This document shows positions 37,963 to 48,626 of a stretch of DNA of 64,000 nt, piece after piece. Numbering within the stretch: position 1 is the stretch's first letter; every line of letters starts with the position of its first letter. Origin of the DNA: Cyanobium gracile PCC 6307 (GTDB lineage: Bacteria; Cyanobacteriota; Cyanobacteriia; PCC-6307; Cyanobiaceae); the NCBI RefSeq assembly GCF_000316515.1, contig NC_019675.1, positions 1,823,964 to 1,887,963 on the forward strand. Reading direction: 5' to 3'. The translations under genes and the position numbers were made by a program. Under the pieces are notes generated by a model. It did no database searches. It was not told where the DNA came from and was given only the letters and a program-made list of their open reading frames with translations.

Positions 37963-38050
37963 GGGGAGTCCCCGTTAAGGGGCGTTGCCACGCTTCACAG
38001 ATTAACGATAGACCCTGTCCAGAAAACCCAGACCACCTCACGATGGATGC
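37963..38050 (-). repeat. scar A, right half: terminal region of a decayed IS3-type element
   Basis: Removing the 1701-bp IS and one GGG makes 36225-36261 continuous with this segment. The joined sequence aligns with 42660-42765 and 45236-45350, including a Pur/Pyr hairpin and ATTAACGATAGACCCTGTCC, then AGAAAACCCAGACCACCTCA. Confidence 0.7.
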
Positions 38051-38137
38051 CACAAGTGGGCTCCTAGAAGACATATGAATGAAGCCTGCAAAAGCGAGTA
38101 TCCATGCTAAGGATAGATAACAAGCAATTTACGAGCC

Positions 38138-39079
38138 ATGCCATTAAACCCTGGAGATCTTAACGACTACTCGCCCGAACGCATACAAGCGTTTAAGCAG
38201 CAAGCACTCTTGAATGAACGCTACACGATCAGCGGTCAAGGCAATCAGCTGGAAATCGACCGAAAAGACTGGGCACCAAGGGACTGGCCAGATCCTCAAC
38301 TACCCTCGATCACTACCGAAGGAGCATCCCTTGGCCCCCTAATTGCTGAAGGAGACTCATGGTTCGATTACCTTCCCGGCATAGATATCCTGGACCATCT
38401 ACGATATCGCGGCTACGCTTTTGATGTCAGCTATGCACGCGCTGGTGATACTCTCGAGAACATGATATACGGCACTAAGCATGACAGAGACTACAACAGA
38501 CTGCCTCCTACACTTGATGCAGTCTTGACGCGCCTCAGCCAAGTCAAGCCAAAAGCACTACTTTTCTCGGGAGGCGGAAATGATGTGGCTGGTGAAGAGT
38601 TTACTCGGTATTTCAATCATTCACATTCAGGCTTGAAAGCGTTTCGAGACTCCTTTGCAGAGTTCGAGATTGGCATCGTTTTTAAGAAGTATCTTGATGA
38701 TTTGTGCGCGAAGGTCAGGCAAGCAAGCCCATCAACCGTCATTGTGATGCATGGTTACGGACATACTCCACCAACTGGTAAAGCGGTTATCAACGCAGGC
38801 GATTTTAGGTTTATTGGACCTTGGCTGCGCAATGTACTCACATCCAAGGGTATAACTGACACACAAGAGCAGCGAAGCATTGTATTCTACGTTATTGATC
38901 TTTATAATGAAATGCTAAAAGCCGTTCAGCGTGATAACAGTGACAACTTTCGCTTTGTTGATTTGCGGCAGGTAATTAATCCCGATTCAGATTGGGCGAA
39001 CGAGCTGCATCTGACTAACGCAGCATTCTATGCAGCAGCAAGTCGCATTCATGATGAACTGCAGTTGTTGGCACAATAA
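38138..39079 (+). CDS. SGNH/GDSL-type hydrolase
   Basis: 313 aa with no signal peptide. Block I is IAEGDSWFDYLP (nucleophile Ser), block III is FSGGGNDVAGEEF (Asn of GxND), and the C-terminal catalytic His lies in DWANELHLTNAAFYAAA. The family contains esterases, lipases and acyl-hydrolases. Base composition is visibly more AT-rich than the core genome, indicating transfer. It is followed 156 bp later by the large TIG-like membrane protein gene, and the two may work together. Confidence 0.78.
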   Translation: MPLNPGDLNDYSPERIQAFKQQALLNERYTISGQGNQLEIDRKDWAPRDWPDPQLPSITTEGASLGPLIAEGDSWFDYLPGIDILDHLRYRGYAFDVSYARAGDTLENMIYGTKHDRDYNRLPPTLDAVLTRLSQVKPKALLFSGGGNDVAGEEFTRYFNHSHSGLKAFRDSFAEFEIGIVFKKYLDDLCAKVRQASPSTVIVMHGYGHTPPTGKAVINAGDFRFIGPWLRNVLTSKGITDTQEQRSIVFYVIDLYNEMLKAVQRDNSDNFRFVDLRQVINPDSDWANELHLTNAAFYAAASRIHDELQLLAQ

Positions 39080-39235
39080 GTAGTTCAAGAGTAGAGCATC
39101 AACCATACTAGGAACTGGAGACCTCTCATAATGTGGAGACAACAACCGGAAAGCCGGCACGGTCAAGTGATAGGGCAGGCTTACTGAAGTCCCACGGCCA
39201 CATCGCAGAAGCACATTCCTTCTCGGGCTAACCCC

Positions 39236-41374
39236 ATGAAAAGAAATGATTTCCCAAAGAGGCTTTGGACAATGATTACTTCTTTAACCGTTGTGAGAAG
39301 TTTTCGTGGTATTGCCAAAAAGCTAAGACTCTCCATACCTTCTCAGCTTGTGGGCCTGACACGGGTCCTGCAATCATGGAGATTTCTGCTATTGGCAGGC
39401 GCCATCATTTTACTGTGCCTTACTCCAGCCTTCAGCCAAGATTCTTTTGCCATAGAGAAAGAAAGTGTTTCTCAAGGGATGTCAGTCATAGTCAAAAGCA
39501 CAGATGATACTTTCTTGAAAGATATGAGTCTTGAACTACAATTAAGTAGTGACCAAGACAGGCAGAAACAAAGGGTTCCCCGCAGCAAGAGTGTTTCTAC
39601 TGATTTGCAGTTTAACATCCCTGCAGACTTGCCTCCAGGGAGATACACTCCGACTCTCTTGGTACAGAATGCAGAGAAGAAGATTCTTGTAAGTGGAAGC
39701 ATAGATAAAAAACTACTTATTGCTATTCCAGTCACCCCAGCTTCCTCATCTATTCCATTAATCACGGCTGTAGACCCCTCCGGCGTCGTCTTTCCAGACG
39801 CAAGTGGTTCCTACACATTTACACTGACTGGAGATAATCTCAGCACGATTGGAAGCAACGAGAATGATTCAGGCAGCAATCGCTTGTTTACTTCACCAGG
39901 CAATAATATCAAAGCAAGCACCCTGCAAGAAGTATGCTGGACGGAGGATGTTAATAGCTTTAATCAGTGTAAGCTCGATTATTTGAACTCCAAGCGCTCT
40001 AACCCCAATAAGATCAAGCCTGAATCGGCAGAGTTTAGAAATGCGACTATTCCAACAGGCACTATTTTCGACAATCCGACGCGAATAAAATACGAGAATC
40101 TGAAGCTTCAGAGTGACGACAGTGGAAAGGTTGGAATTCAAATTGAAGTTCAAAACATTAAATCAAACATATACCCTCTTACCCTCTCCCAAGTAGCTTA
40201 CCCAGTCCCTTTGGCATTGGCTGCCCTTGTTGTGGGTGTGTTTATCTTTTCATTTTGGCAAGTCTTAGCCAAGGATGGTGGCAAGAATATATTCTTTTCC
40301 CTTCTTGTTGACAAAGAAACCAATACCTACAGCCTTGCACGACTTCAGTTTTATCTTTGGACTCTTGTTGCAGTCACGAGTTATTTGTTCTTGCTATTTT
40401 CTAGAAACCTGGCGCAACGGCATCTAGAATTTATTGATATACCCAGTGGACTTCCTGGCATCGTGTTGATCAGTTCTGCAACAAGTTTTTTTGCAATCGG
40501 GATAGGCGATATCAAAGCTAAAGGTGGAGGAGAGATTAACCCTCAATTATCTGATTTTATCACCTCGGGCGGCAATGTCGTCGCAGAACGCGTTCAGTTT
40601 CTTGTATGGACGATTATTGGTGTTGTTACTTATGCATTTATGGTATTATTTATGAGCCCTGCCAGTATTGATGGGCTGCCTACAATACCCGACGGCTTTC
40701 TTCAGCTATCCGGGGTCAGCTCGGTGGGATACTTAGGTGGAAAACTTGCTCGATTGGCTGGTCCATCAATTTCAGGGATCGGAAGGGCAACCTACAAAGA
40801 TGGATTTCTCAACTTGACAATCTATGGAAGACATCTTTCAAAGAATGGATCATTTGAGATCTCCAAGGACAATAATCAGATAGTCCGGCTGCCAAAGGAT
40901 ACTACAGAAGGGACTGATGCAAAAGCAACGATAAAGGTAATTACAAAAGAAGATAGCGACGAGAATAATGCGAAGACTCTGGAGATTGCAATCCCAAGTC
41001 TCATCAATAACTGGCCGTACAGAGAAGATCCTTATCCATTTACCATCTACAACCCCGACGGCAGTTATGCAAAGTGGGCATTCTACGGCCCTAACAACCC
41101 AGTAATCAATCGTGTCGACGGGGGTCCCATTAAGAAAGATAGGCTTATGAGTCTTACAATTATTGGAAACAACTTTGACAAAGAAGCTAGCGTCACTATT
41201 AGGCCCCAGACAACCCCAGGGCTAGCTCCTATAGTTCCAAAAGTAACTCCTATTTCTTCCACCGAGATCAGATTTTCAGTAACAATTCCAGCAGCTGTCA
41301 ATTCTGCAGATCTTATAATTGTTAATCCCCAAGGCGAATCCTCTGATCCAACACCATTGACTATTGAGCCCTGA
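39236..41374 (+). CDS. large multi-spanning membrane protein with TIG/IPT-like domains
   Basis: 712 aa, family not recognised. A hydrophobic segment (~48-66, RFLLLAGAIILLCLTPAFSQ) precedes an extracellular region (~70-320) with an Ig/TIG-like strand pattern (SGSYTFTLTGDNL). Four further membrane helices lie at about 322-475, containing a duplicated unit: ARLQFYLWTLVAVTSYLFLL and ERVQFLVWTIIGVVTYAFMV. The C-terminus has two more TIG-like repeats (FLNLTIYGRHLSKNGSFEI and LMSLTIIGNNFDKEASVTI). AT-rich like its neighbour. No enzymatic motif is visible; a surface binding or scaffold role is a guess. Confidence 0.75.
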   Translation: MKRNDFPKRLWTMITSLTVVRSFRGIAKKLRLSIPSQLVGLTRVLQSWRFLLLAGAIILLCLTPAFSQDSFAIEKESVSQGMSVIVKSTDDTFLKDMSLELQLSSDQDRQKQRVPRSKSVSTDLQFNIPADLPPGRYTPTLLVQNAEKKILVSGSIDKKLLIAIPVTPASSSIPLITAVDPSGVVFPDASGSYTFTLTGDNLSTIGSNENDSGSNRLFTSPGNNIKASTLQEVCWTEDVNSFNQCKLDYLNSKRSNPNKIKPESAEFRNATIPTGTIFDNPTRIKYENLKLQSDDSGKVGIQIEVQNIKSNIYPLTLSQVAYPVPLALAALVVGVFIFSFWQVLAKDGGKNIFFSLLVDKETNTYSLARLQFYLWTLVAVTSYLFLLFSRNLAQRHLEFIDIPSGLPGIVLISSATSFFAIGIGDIKAKGGGEINPQLSDFITSGGNVVAERVQFLVWTIIGVVTYAFMVLFMSPASIDGLPTIPDGFLQLSGVSSVGYLGGKLARLAGPSISGIGRATYKDGFLNLTIYGRHLSKNGSFEISKDNNQIVRLPKDTTEGTDAKATIKVITKEDSDENNAKTLEIAIPSLINNWPYREDPYPFTIYNPDGSYAKWAFYGPNNPVINRVDGGPIKKDRLMSLTIIGNNFDKEASVTIRPQTTPGLAPIVPKVTPISSTEIRFSVTIPAAVNSADLIIVNPQGESSDPTPLTIEP

Positions 41375-41425
41375 CATGAATTAAGAATGGCTGAGGGCAG
41401 ACGTCGGCAACGGTTTGTCCTTGGT

Positions 41426-41713
41426 TTAGCAGTTGTTCGGCGCTGTGCATCTTGCGGACGGTCCACCGACTATGGAGCCGACAGGGAGGAGAGCCTGGAG
41501 AGCTTCCCTCGCCTTCTGCCCGTAGGGGGCCTGAGCCATCTCCGGGGCATCGATGCAGGCCACCCGGATCGTGAGCCTTTCGCCTCGGTCAAGGACGCGA
41601 AGCGTGTCGCCATCACCGACTGAGATCACAGTGCCAGCTGCTGCGGCCAAGGGGGTGAGCAGAGGGAGGAGCAGAGCCAGGCCCTGGAAGGAGAGGAGTG
41701 GGACGACCCGCAT
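41426..41713 (-). pseudogene. truncated thermonuclease (SNase) gene
   Basis: A signal peptide (MRVVPLLSFQGLALLLPLLT) and the SNase N-terminal half GTVISVGDGDTLRVLDRGER followed by IRVACIDAPEMAQAPYGQ. Homology with the gene at 48200-48582 stops after LPVGSIV; the catalytic Arg/Glu of the second half and the C-terminus are missing. The residual reading frame ends in unrelated sequence. Confidence 0.75.
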
Positions 41714-42557
41714 CAGGGCTCGGGGGGGGGGGCTGGGAGTGACGAGATCTTGGCGGCCTATGGACGCGGGAGAGGGGGCAGCGTGTGGATCTGATGCTCA
41801 ACCGAGGGTGGCGGGAGGGGGCCGCCCTCGGGGATGGGGTCACTCCCCCTATCGGCGAAAGCTCGCTGAGGGCCCCCCCCCCCCCCGAGAGCCGGACTAC
41901 CCGGACACCCCCAAAAGGGGGGGGGCTTGCCCCTCTCATGTTTGTGTGCTGGATGAGGGAGAGCGGGATCCCATCAATTGTCTGATGAGGGGGTGTCCGG
42001 CATGTCCGGGCCGGCCGGAATGAGGTGTGGATTGGGGAGAGGTGGAAGGAGCTGCCCTGTCCGCCACGTGTCCGCCCTCTGTCCGAGCAGGCCGGTGATG
42101 GAGGCTCCCTGCCTGTAGGCGGCATGGGCTCGCGTGTTCGGGGGGGGGGGGCAGGACTGGACGAACACCTTGGCCCTGTCCGGAACCGGGAACTCTGAAG
42201 GCAGTCACTCCATCACCATGACTCGTTGCCTCTGGCTCCTCGACCCCGAGGGCTTCCCGCTCGAAAGGATCGATACCCTCACAGGCGAGCACGTCCCTGT
42301 CCTCACTGGGGAGATGGTTCCGCCAGGTGATAATGGTCGCCCGGTTGCCTGCTCGATTCCAAAGGTCTCGGGGGCGGTCTTGGGTAGGCGGGGGTTACTG
42401 GGGATGAGGAAGGATCAGGAAGGGACTGAGCCGACCTAAGTGGTTAACCATCAGTCCCTGTCGCCCCGAGGCCGTTGCACCGTTGCCTCAATGGCCTGGG
42501 ATACTTCACCTGCGGGAAGCTCACTGGCGCCATCCAGCTGCTGCTGCTTCGACTTCC
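41714..42557. other. non-coding region with long G/C homopolymers
   Basis: About 840 bp without a convincing gene. It carries three long single-base runs: 11 G at 41722-41732, 14 C at 41873-41886 and 12 G at 42140-42151. A 73-aa reading frame at 42218-42439 (MTRCLWLLDPEGFPLERIDT) is possible but weakly supported. The region sits between an SNase remnant and an IS3-type scar. Confidence 0.5.
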
Positions 42558-42765
42558 TCACTTGGATCCAGTGCGCGCATGATCAGCGGCGATCTCCTGG
42601 AGCGAGTTGTGACCACTGATCGCCTCCATGACGACCTTGGCCTTGAACTCGGGGCTGTGGGTGCGGCGTTTGCTCATGGGTGGGAGACCCTTTCAGGGTA
42701 GTGGCCCGCCTTAGAGGTTAACGATGGGGGCTGTCCAGAAAAAACCGACCACCTCATGGGGCGTG
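42558..42765 (-). mobile_element. scar B: 5' end of an IS3-type element
   Basis: The minus strand from 42677 encodes MSKRRTHSPEFKAKVVMEAI, then SGHNSLQEIAADHARTGSK and a stop at 42558. This is the start of an IS3-family OrfA helix-turn-helix, cut after 39 residues. Upstream lies the element end with GTTAACGATGGGGGCTGTCC. No OrfB remains. Confidence 0.75.
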
Positions 42766-42863
42766 CACGTAAGGAACAAGAATGACCGATCCAGGCGACC
42801 CGGGTTAAGATTTTAGCGGTACGTTGAGTGCCTCCTGTCGCCAATATCGTCCAAGAGACACTG

Positions 42864-45065
42864 ATGTCTTTTGACTTACAGCCCTACTACGACTGCTCGC
42901 CGCAGCGACTGGGTGCCATCGCCGCCGCCGGGGTCGGGGAGTCTCGTCTATTGACCTCTCCACTTGGGCGACAATTGGCACGTCAGTTCGTTCTTGATCT
43001 GTCGGCGCTGACCAGTGCAGCTGCCACCGGTCAGGTTGCCGCGGTCATCTATCCCCTAGCGGACCGCCGTCAGATCACCGCTCAGTTGCGGCTCGTGATC
43101 AGGGACTTCTACGTGCACCTGGGCTTAAAGCGGGCACAGTATGGGTTCGACCCAGTGAGGGCCCTGGAGTTGCTGTCCACAGAAGTGGAGAATCTGTCCG
43201 ACGCGGAGTTTCACCAATCGATAACGCAACTGGTCGCCCGCACGCGGGACCGACATCTCACATTCTACGGTCCGACACCGGTCGGAATCGTCGCCGTCCT
43301 TCCGTTCATGGTGGAACGCGCTTGGGAGTGTGATCAGTTGGTGTATGTGGTGTCCAAGTTGGAGCCGGCTTTCAAAGGGAACCACCTGAAAGCCGGTGCG
43401 ATCGTTACGCACTGGAACAACGTACCGATCGATCGGTTTGTACGGCTGAACGCCAATGTGTTCGACGGAGGGAATGATGCCGCCAGCGTGGCTCGGAGCG
43501 TTGAGTTTCTCACACGTCGGCCACTCCAGAGTTTCGGGGCGCCTTTCGAGGAGTGGGTTGAGTTGCGGTTCAATATTGATGGCACATCGCACAAGGAGGA
43601 GTTCGCTTGGCAAGGTCTCGACCTAGGGGCCGTAAAAGCTACACCCGCTATCGGACGGAACGTTATTGGCTTCGGCGGTGACCCGGATCTGTTTGATACT
43701 CAGCAGGCCAAGCGTATCCAGTTTGCCCAGTCGTCATTTGACCCGATCTACGTACCCGAAGCTCTGTCAGCTACGGCCGAACCAGGTGTGCCGAGCATCC
43801 TCGGACGCTGCGCCAATTTCGAATACGGCACGGTACTCACGGAGCACGGGTTGTTCGGTTACGTGAGGCTCTGGAACTTCGCCGCCTACAACAGCGCGGA
43901 TGACATCGCCCGCAAATTCGTCACTGTTCTGCCGCAACTACCCCAGGCCGGGATCGTGCTCGACATTCGAGGCAACACAGGCGGTTACATCGCGGCCGGC
44001 GAGCGGATCCTCCAGCTCCTCACGCCGAGCTGGATTACCCCGACAAGGTTCCAGTTTAAGGTAAACGAGGCGACCTCTCGGATGGTCAAAACAGTTGACC
44101 TGTTTGCGCCTTGGAAACGCTCATTCAGCGAGGCGGCGCGTACTGGAGAGCCGTTCTCTCAGGGACTCCCGATTGAGGGCACTGACGAGGACGCAAATCA
44201 ACTCGGACAGTATTACTTTGGGCCGGTTGTTCTTGTAACTGATGCGCTCGCCTACAGTACGGCCGACATATTCGCTGCAGGCTTCATCGACCACGGGATC
44301 GGGAAGGTCATCTGCATCGACAAGAACATGGCTGCCGCTGGCGGCAACAACTGGCAGTTCGAGGTTCTGCGGCTGTTCAACCCGGACTTCCAACTCGATG
44401 GCGCGCTACGCGCGGATCTCGACGACGGCGTCATCACGCCAGCCATTCGGGCGGCCTTCAACGCACAGAGCGCGTCACTCACCGAGCAAGCAGATCTGTC
44501 GCCGGCAAGACCGGAGTTCGATGGGACCGCGTGGCAGGTCACCGATGGCGCGGCCGGATTTGTGCTACGCCACGTCCCGTGGATGAACGACCGCCTGAAT
44601 GTCTATCAAGACGTCGGCGGCCACTCTGGGGTGAAGCCGCTCCCAACCAACGTGTCGTTTGGGTTCACTGTTCGCCGATGCATGCGAGTCGGCAAGAGCG
44701 AGGGCCGCTTGCTCGAGGATTTGGGAATCGAGCCGGACGTGGTGTACCGGCCGACGCTCCGTGACGTGATGGACCGTAATCGCGACTTGCTGACACGCGC
44801 GACGCTCGAATTGTCGCAGATGCCTTCGTACTTGTTGGCCGTCGACGTTCGAGCCACCTCGGGGGAGGATGCCCACCTTCTGCTGTGTCGAGGCACCGGT
44901 CTCACCTTGATCGAAGCGTACGAGGACGAGCGATTCATTGCGCTAGGTCGACCTTCAGAGGGGGGCACCCTTGAACTGCTCATTCCGGGCGAGGTGCCGC
45001 GCGTTATTCTTAAGGGGTGGGCAAAGGATCAGCTCGTCGCACGACGAGTGGTGGCAACCGCATGA
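42864..45065 (+). CDS. S41-like peptidase family protein
   Basis: 733 aa from the ATG at 42864 (MSFDLQPYYDCSPQRLGAIA); a GTG at 42828 would add 12 residues. The central region has ARTRDRHLTFYG, a PDZ-like stretch (LKAGAIVTHWNNVPIDRFVR), then the S41 core LFGYVRLWNFAAYNSADDIA, GIVLDIRGNTGGYIAAGERI and LVTDALAYSTADIFAAGFID, where the Ser in YSTAD aligns with the tail-specific protease nucleophile. No signal peptide is evident, so it may be cytosolic. Codon use differs from the core genome. It is bracketed by IS3-type scars. Confidence 0.7.
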   Translation: MSFDLQPYYDCSPQRLGAIAAAGVGESRLLTSPLGRQLARQFVLDLSALTSAAATGQVAAVIYPLADRRQITAQLRLVIRDFYVHLGLKRAQYGFDPVRALELLSTEVENLSDAEFHQSITQLVARTRDRHLTFYGPTPVGIVAVLPFMVERAWECDQLVYVVSKLEPAFKGNHLKAGAIVTHWNNVPIDRFVRLNANVFDGGNDAASVARSVEFLTRRPLQSFGAPFEEWVELRFNIDGTSHKEEFAWQGLDLGAVKATPAIGRNVIGFGGDPDLFDTQQAKRIQFAQSSFDPIYVPEALSATAEPGVPSILGRCANFEYGTVLTEHGLFGYVRLWNFAAYNSADDIARKFVTVLPQLPQAGIVLDIRGNTGGYIAAGERILQLLTPSWITPTRFQFKVNEATSRMVKTVDLFAPWKRSFSEAARTGEPFSQGLPIEGTDEDANQLGQYYFGPVVLVTDALAYSTADIFAAGFIDHGIGKVICIDKNMAAAGGNNWQFEVLRLFNPDFQLDGALRADLDDGVITPAIRAAFNAQSASLTEQADLSPARPEFDGTAWQVTDGAAGFVLRHVPWMNDRLNVYQDVGGHSGVKPLPTNVSFGFTVRRCMRVGKSEGRLLEDLGIEPDVVYRPTLRDVMDRNRDLLTRATLELSQMPSYLLAVDVRATSGEDAHLLLCRGTGLTLIEAYEDERFIALGRPSEGGTLELLIPGEVPRVILKGWAKDQLVARRVVATA

Positions 45066-45099
45066 GCCTTCAGCTCAGCGCGCACGTAAGGCGCCCGGG

Positions 45100-45350
45100 G
45101 GTTAACGATGTCAAGGGCCAGAACTGTCCAATAAAAGGCTCCCACCTCACACCGCTGTCCCCGAGCGCCTCAACCGTGCCGTCGCGGGAGCGATCCCCTG
45201 CTTCAATACCTCCAAGCGCTTCGTCCTCGGGGCGCTGGGTGCTGCGCTTGCTCAACTGCTGTGGGAGAAGACTGCGCAAACGGTGAGAGCCCCTTTCAGG
45301 GGCGGTGCCCTGCCTAAGAGGTTAACCATGGGCCCTGTCCAGAAAAGCCA
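45100..45350 (-). mobile_element. scars D and C: two decayed IS3-type element ends
   Basis: Segment 45100-45160 contains GTTAACGATGTCAAGGGCCA and a TGTCC-A-TAAAA end like the other scars. Segment 45190-45350 reads, on the minus strand, a degenerate orfA start (LSKRSTQRPEDEAL) preceded by a CCCCTTTCAGGGG hairpin and GTTAACCATGGGCCCTGTCC. Together they lie between the S41-like gene and an ArdC fragment. Confidence 0.65.
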
Positions 45351-45846
45351 GTCCACGTAACCCCTGGCGGCTGAGGACGCTCGGGCGGAGTGTTGCCCTC
45401 CACCTGGGCGGCTTTGAATACGTAGTTGGTCTTAGCCAGCAGGTAGTTGCCCGAACCAGTGGCCTCGGCGGCGGCCTCTTCGAACTGGCCCCTGATTGGC
45501 CCGTCCACCCCACCGCCGCCACGACGCGGCATCTCCTCGTAGAAGACCACCGGCGTACCCTTCTCGCCTCGGCGCACCTGGGTGCTGATCTGCTGCCATT
45601 GCCGGAAGCTGGCCCACCGGCCGTCTTGGTAGCCGGCGATCTCAGCGGAGACCCAAAGCATCAGCACGTTCACGCCCCGGTATTCCCGCCGGCTGGCGGC
45701 GTTCACCGGCTGCAGCGTATTCTGCCGGGTAGTGATCCAGGGCTTCTGCCGGCCTGCGGAGCTGGCCGTCTCCATCTGCTCGATGATCCGAGCGGTGATC
45801 CGCTCGTAGATATCCGCCTGCTCGCCTCCGCCACGCCCTTTCTTAC
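45351..45846 (-). pseudogene. ArdC-type antirestriction N-terminal domain fragment
   Basis: The minus strand encodes EQADIYERITARIIEQMETA, WITTRQNTLQPVNAASRREY, RGVNVLMLWVSAEIAGYQDG, RWASFRQWQQISTQVRRGEK and GTPVVFYEE, the ssDNA-binding N-terminal domain of ArdC-like plasmid/phage proteins. The start codon is not present and the zincin metallopeptidase half is replaced by the IS scar, so both ends are lost. It points to a former conjugative element or plasmid. Confidence 0.72.
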
Positions 45847-46137
45847 TGCCCCACGTCCCAGTGGTGGCGAGGAATCTGCCCGACTTTCAGCGACTGGTAA
45901 AGGCCGCAGGCTGCGGGCTCTCAGCAGCCGGGAAGGTCGGTTACCGATCTCGGAAAGGTGAGGAAGTCGCATCTTCAAGCATGTCCATCTCTGACTTCCT
46001 GCAGATTTCCCGCCTACTGCTCTCCATTCATCTCAACGCTGTGAGCATCGCCATTGCCGTCGAGAACCTGCACCGCTTTACGTGCCACTGACCACTGACA
46101 ATTCGGCCAGCACCGCGTCGTGGATCGCAATGGGCTG

Positions 46138-46290
46138 GGTGTTATCCACGATCAGGTGGACGTCGAGATCCTCTGGAACTGATTTTCTGATCTGGCGCAG
46201 GAAGCCCGCGAACTCCTGGTGTCGGTGGCGCGGTCTGCACCGGGTCTGAACCTCACCGGTGGCCACGTCCAGCGGTGGCATCGGACGACT
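46138..46290 (-). pseudogene. IS630-type transposase fragment
   Basis: About 50 residues (MPPLDVATGEVQTRCRPRHR, QEFAGFLRQIRKSVPEDLDV, HLIVDN) match the DDE core of IS630-family transposases around the second Asp. Flanking sequence on both sides is unrelated. Confidence 0.7.
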
Positions 46291-46407
46291 AAGCACACGG
46301 AACATCCAGGGAGACAACCCGTATTCTAGAGGGTATATCCGGCATAAGGGTATATCCGGCATAGGGTACTAGGTCGATGGCGCAACCCTAGGCGTCCTGC
46401 TTGGCCA

Positions 46408-46498
46408 TCAGCGTCGGCGTTGGCGGCGGAAGTCCCACGGCCGGATAATGCCACCAGGCACACTCCATACCCCGATCCGATCGATCTCGGCGGCCCGC
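46408..46498 (-). pseudogene. thermonuclease gene, 3' part (split by IS copy 2)
   Basis: The minus strand encodes RAAEIDRIGVWSVPGGIIRP then WDFRRQRRR and a TGA at 46408-46410. This is the C-terminus of the SNase-like protein whose 5' part lies at 48200-48582. The CGC at 46496-46498 is the duplicated target. Confidence 0.88.
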
Positions 46499-46535
46499 CG
46501 GTGACTGCCAGGAAAGATGACGCCCCTGCCGTTGA

Positions 46536-47617
<1,082 letters not shown>

Positions 47618-47621
<4 letters not shown>

Positions 47622-48124
47622 TCCCCCTCGTCCTCGCCCCAGTAGGCCTGGATCTTTTTTGAGGCGATCAGCAGTGCCGCCGCCTCCGCCAGGGCCTTGT
47701 CCTTGCGGCGCAGCTCCTGCTGGAGCCGTTTGATCTCACGCTGGTCCTCCTGGTGCCGCTTCTGGAGGTCCTTCTGATCGGCCATCGTCAGCAGCGGCTG
47801 GGCATTGGCATCCTGGGCTGCCTGACGCCAGCGGTCCACCTGCTCGGGGAACAGGCCCCGCTCGCGGCAGTATCCACCCAGTTCAGTCGCGTTCAGCCCG
47901 GCGGTCTCCAGCACCACCGTGAACTTGTCGGCTGGGCCCCAACCCTCGGGGTCCTTCTGGGTGGCCGGCACCACCTCGCCCTGCAACCGCCAGGCCTTCC
48001 GCCACTTGTAGAGCGTGATCACGTGGATGCCCAGCTCTGCTGAGATCTGGGCCACGCTCTGCCGGTGCGGTGGACTCATCCGCCTTCTCACATCAGCTTT
48101 GACGGCCTCGCTGTAACGGCGCAT
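47618..48124 (-). CDS. IS3-type transposase OrfA, copy 2
   Basis: Same 168-aa helix-turn-helix and coiled-coil protein as in copy 1. Confidence 0.88.
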
Positions 48125-48199
48125 TGCTCTGCTCCATCAAGCCCCCTGGTGGAAAAAGCGGTCAGGATGGAGAGGCGTCAACTTTCCTGGCAGAGGGGG

Positions 48200-48582
48200 C
48201 GCTCCGCCCCCAGGTAGGCGGCGGCATCGCACTGGCGCAGGTACTGGCGGTAAGCGAAGGCCTGCCTCTGGCGCAGCAGCTGCACGTTCACGTTCTGGCC
48301 GCCGCGAAGCACCTCCGCCACCGTGCGGCCATACCTGTCGGTAGTCTTCACCCGCAGGCTCACCTCCGAGCCGACCGGGGCCAGGGTCATCAGCGCCGCA
48401 CGGGAGGCCTGACCGTAGGGACGCTGAGCCTTCTCCGGGGCATCGATGCAGGCCAGCCGGATCGTCACCGACCGGCCTCCCTCCACCACCCGCAGGGTGT
48501 CGCCGTCACCGATCGAGCGCACCGTCGCGGCCTGGGCGGGGGCGACCAGGAGGAGGAGCAGGAGGAGTGGCCCGAGCCTCAT
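48200..48582 (-). pseudogene. thermonuclease (SNase-like) gene, 5' part, split by IS copy 2
   Basis: The ATG at 48582 starts a signal peptide (MRLGPLLLLLLLVAPAQA) and the SNase fold: TVRSIGDGDTLRVVEGGR, IRLACIDAPEKAQRPYGQ, VKTTDRYGRTVAEVLRGGQN and LRQRQAFAYRQYLRQCDAAA. Joining this segment to 46408-46495 (one CGC removed) gives an uninterrupted 156-aa protein through AYLGAERAAEIDRIGVW. It was a secreted Ca-dependent-type nuclease until the insertion. Confidence 0.9.
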
Positions 48583-48626
48583 CAATGCGGATGGGCGGCG
48601 CCGGCCTTCTCACAGCTGGCGGCCTT

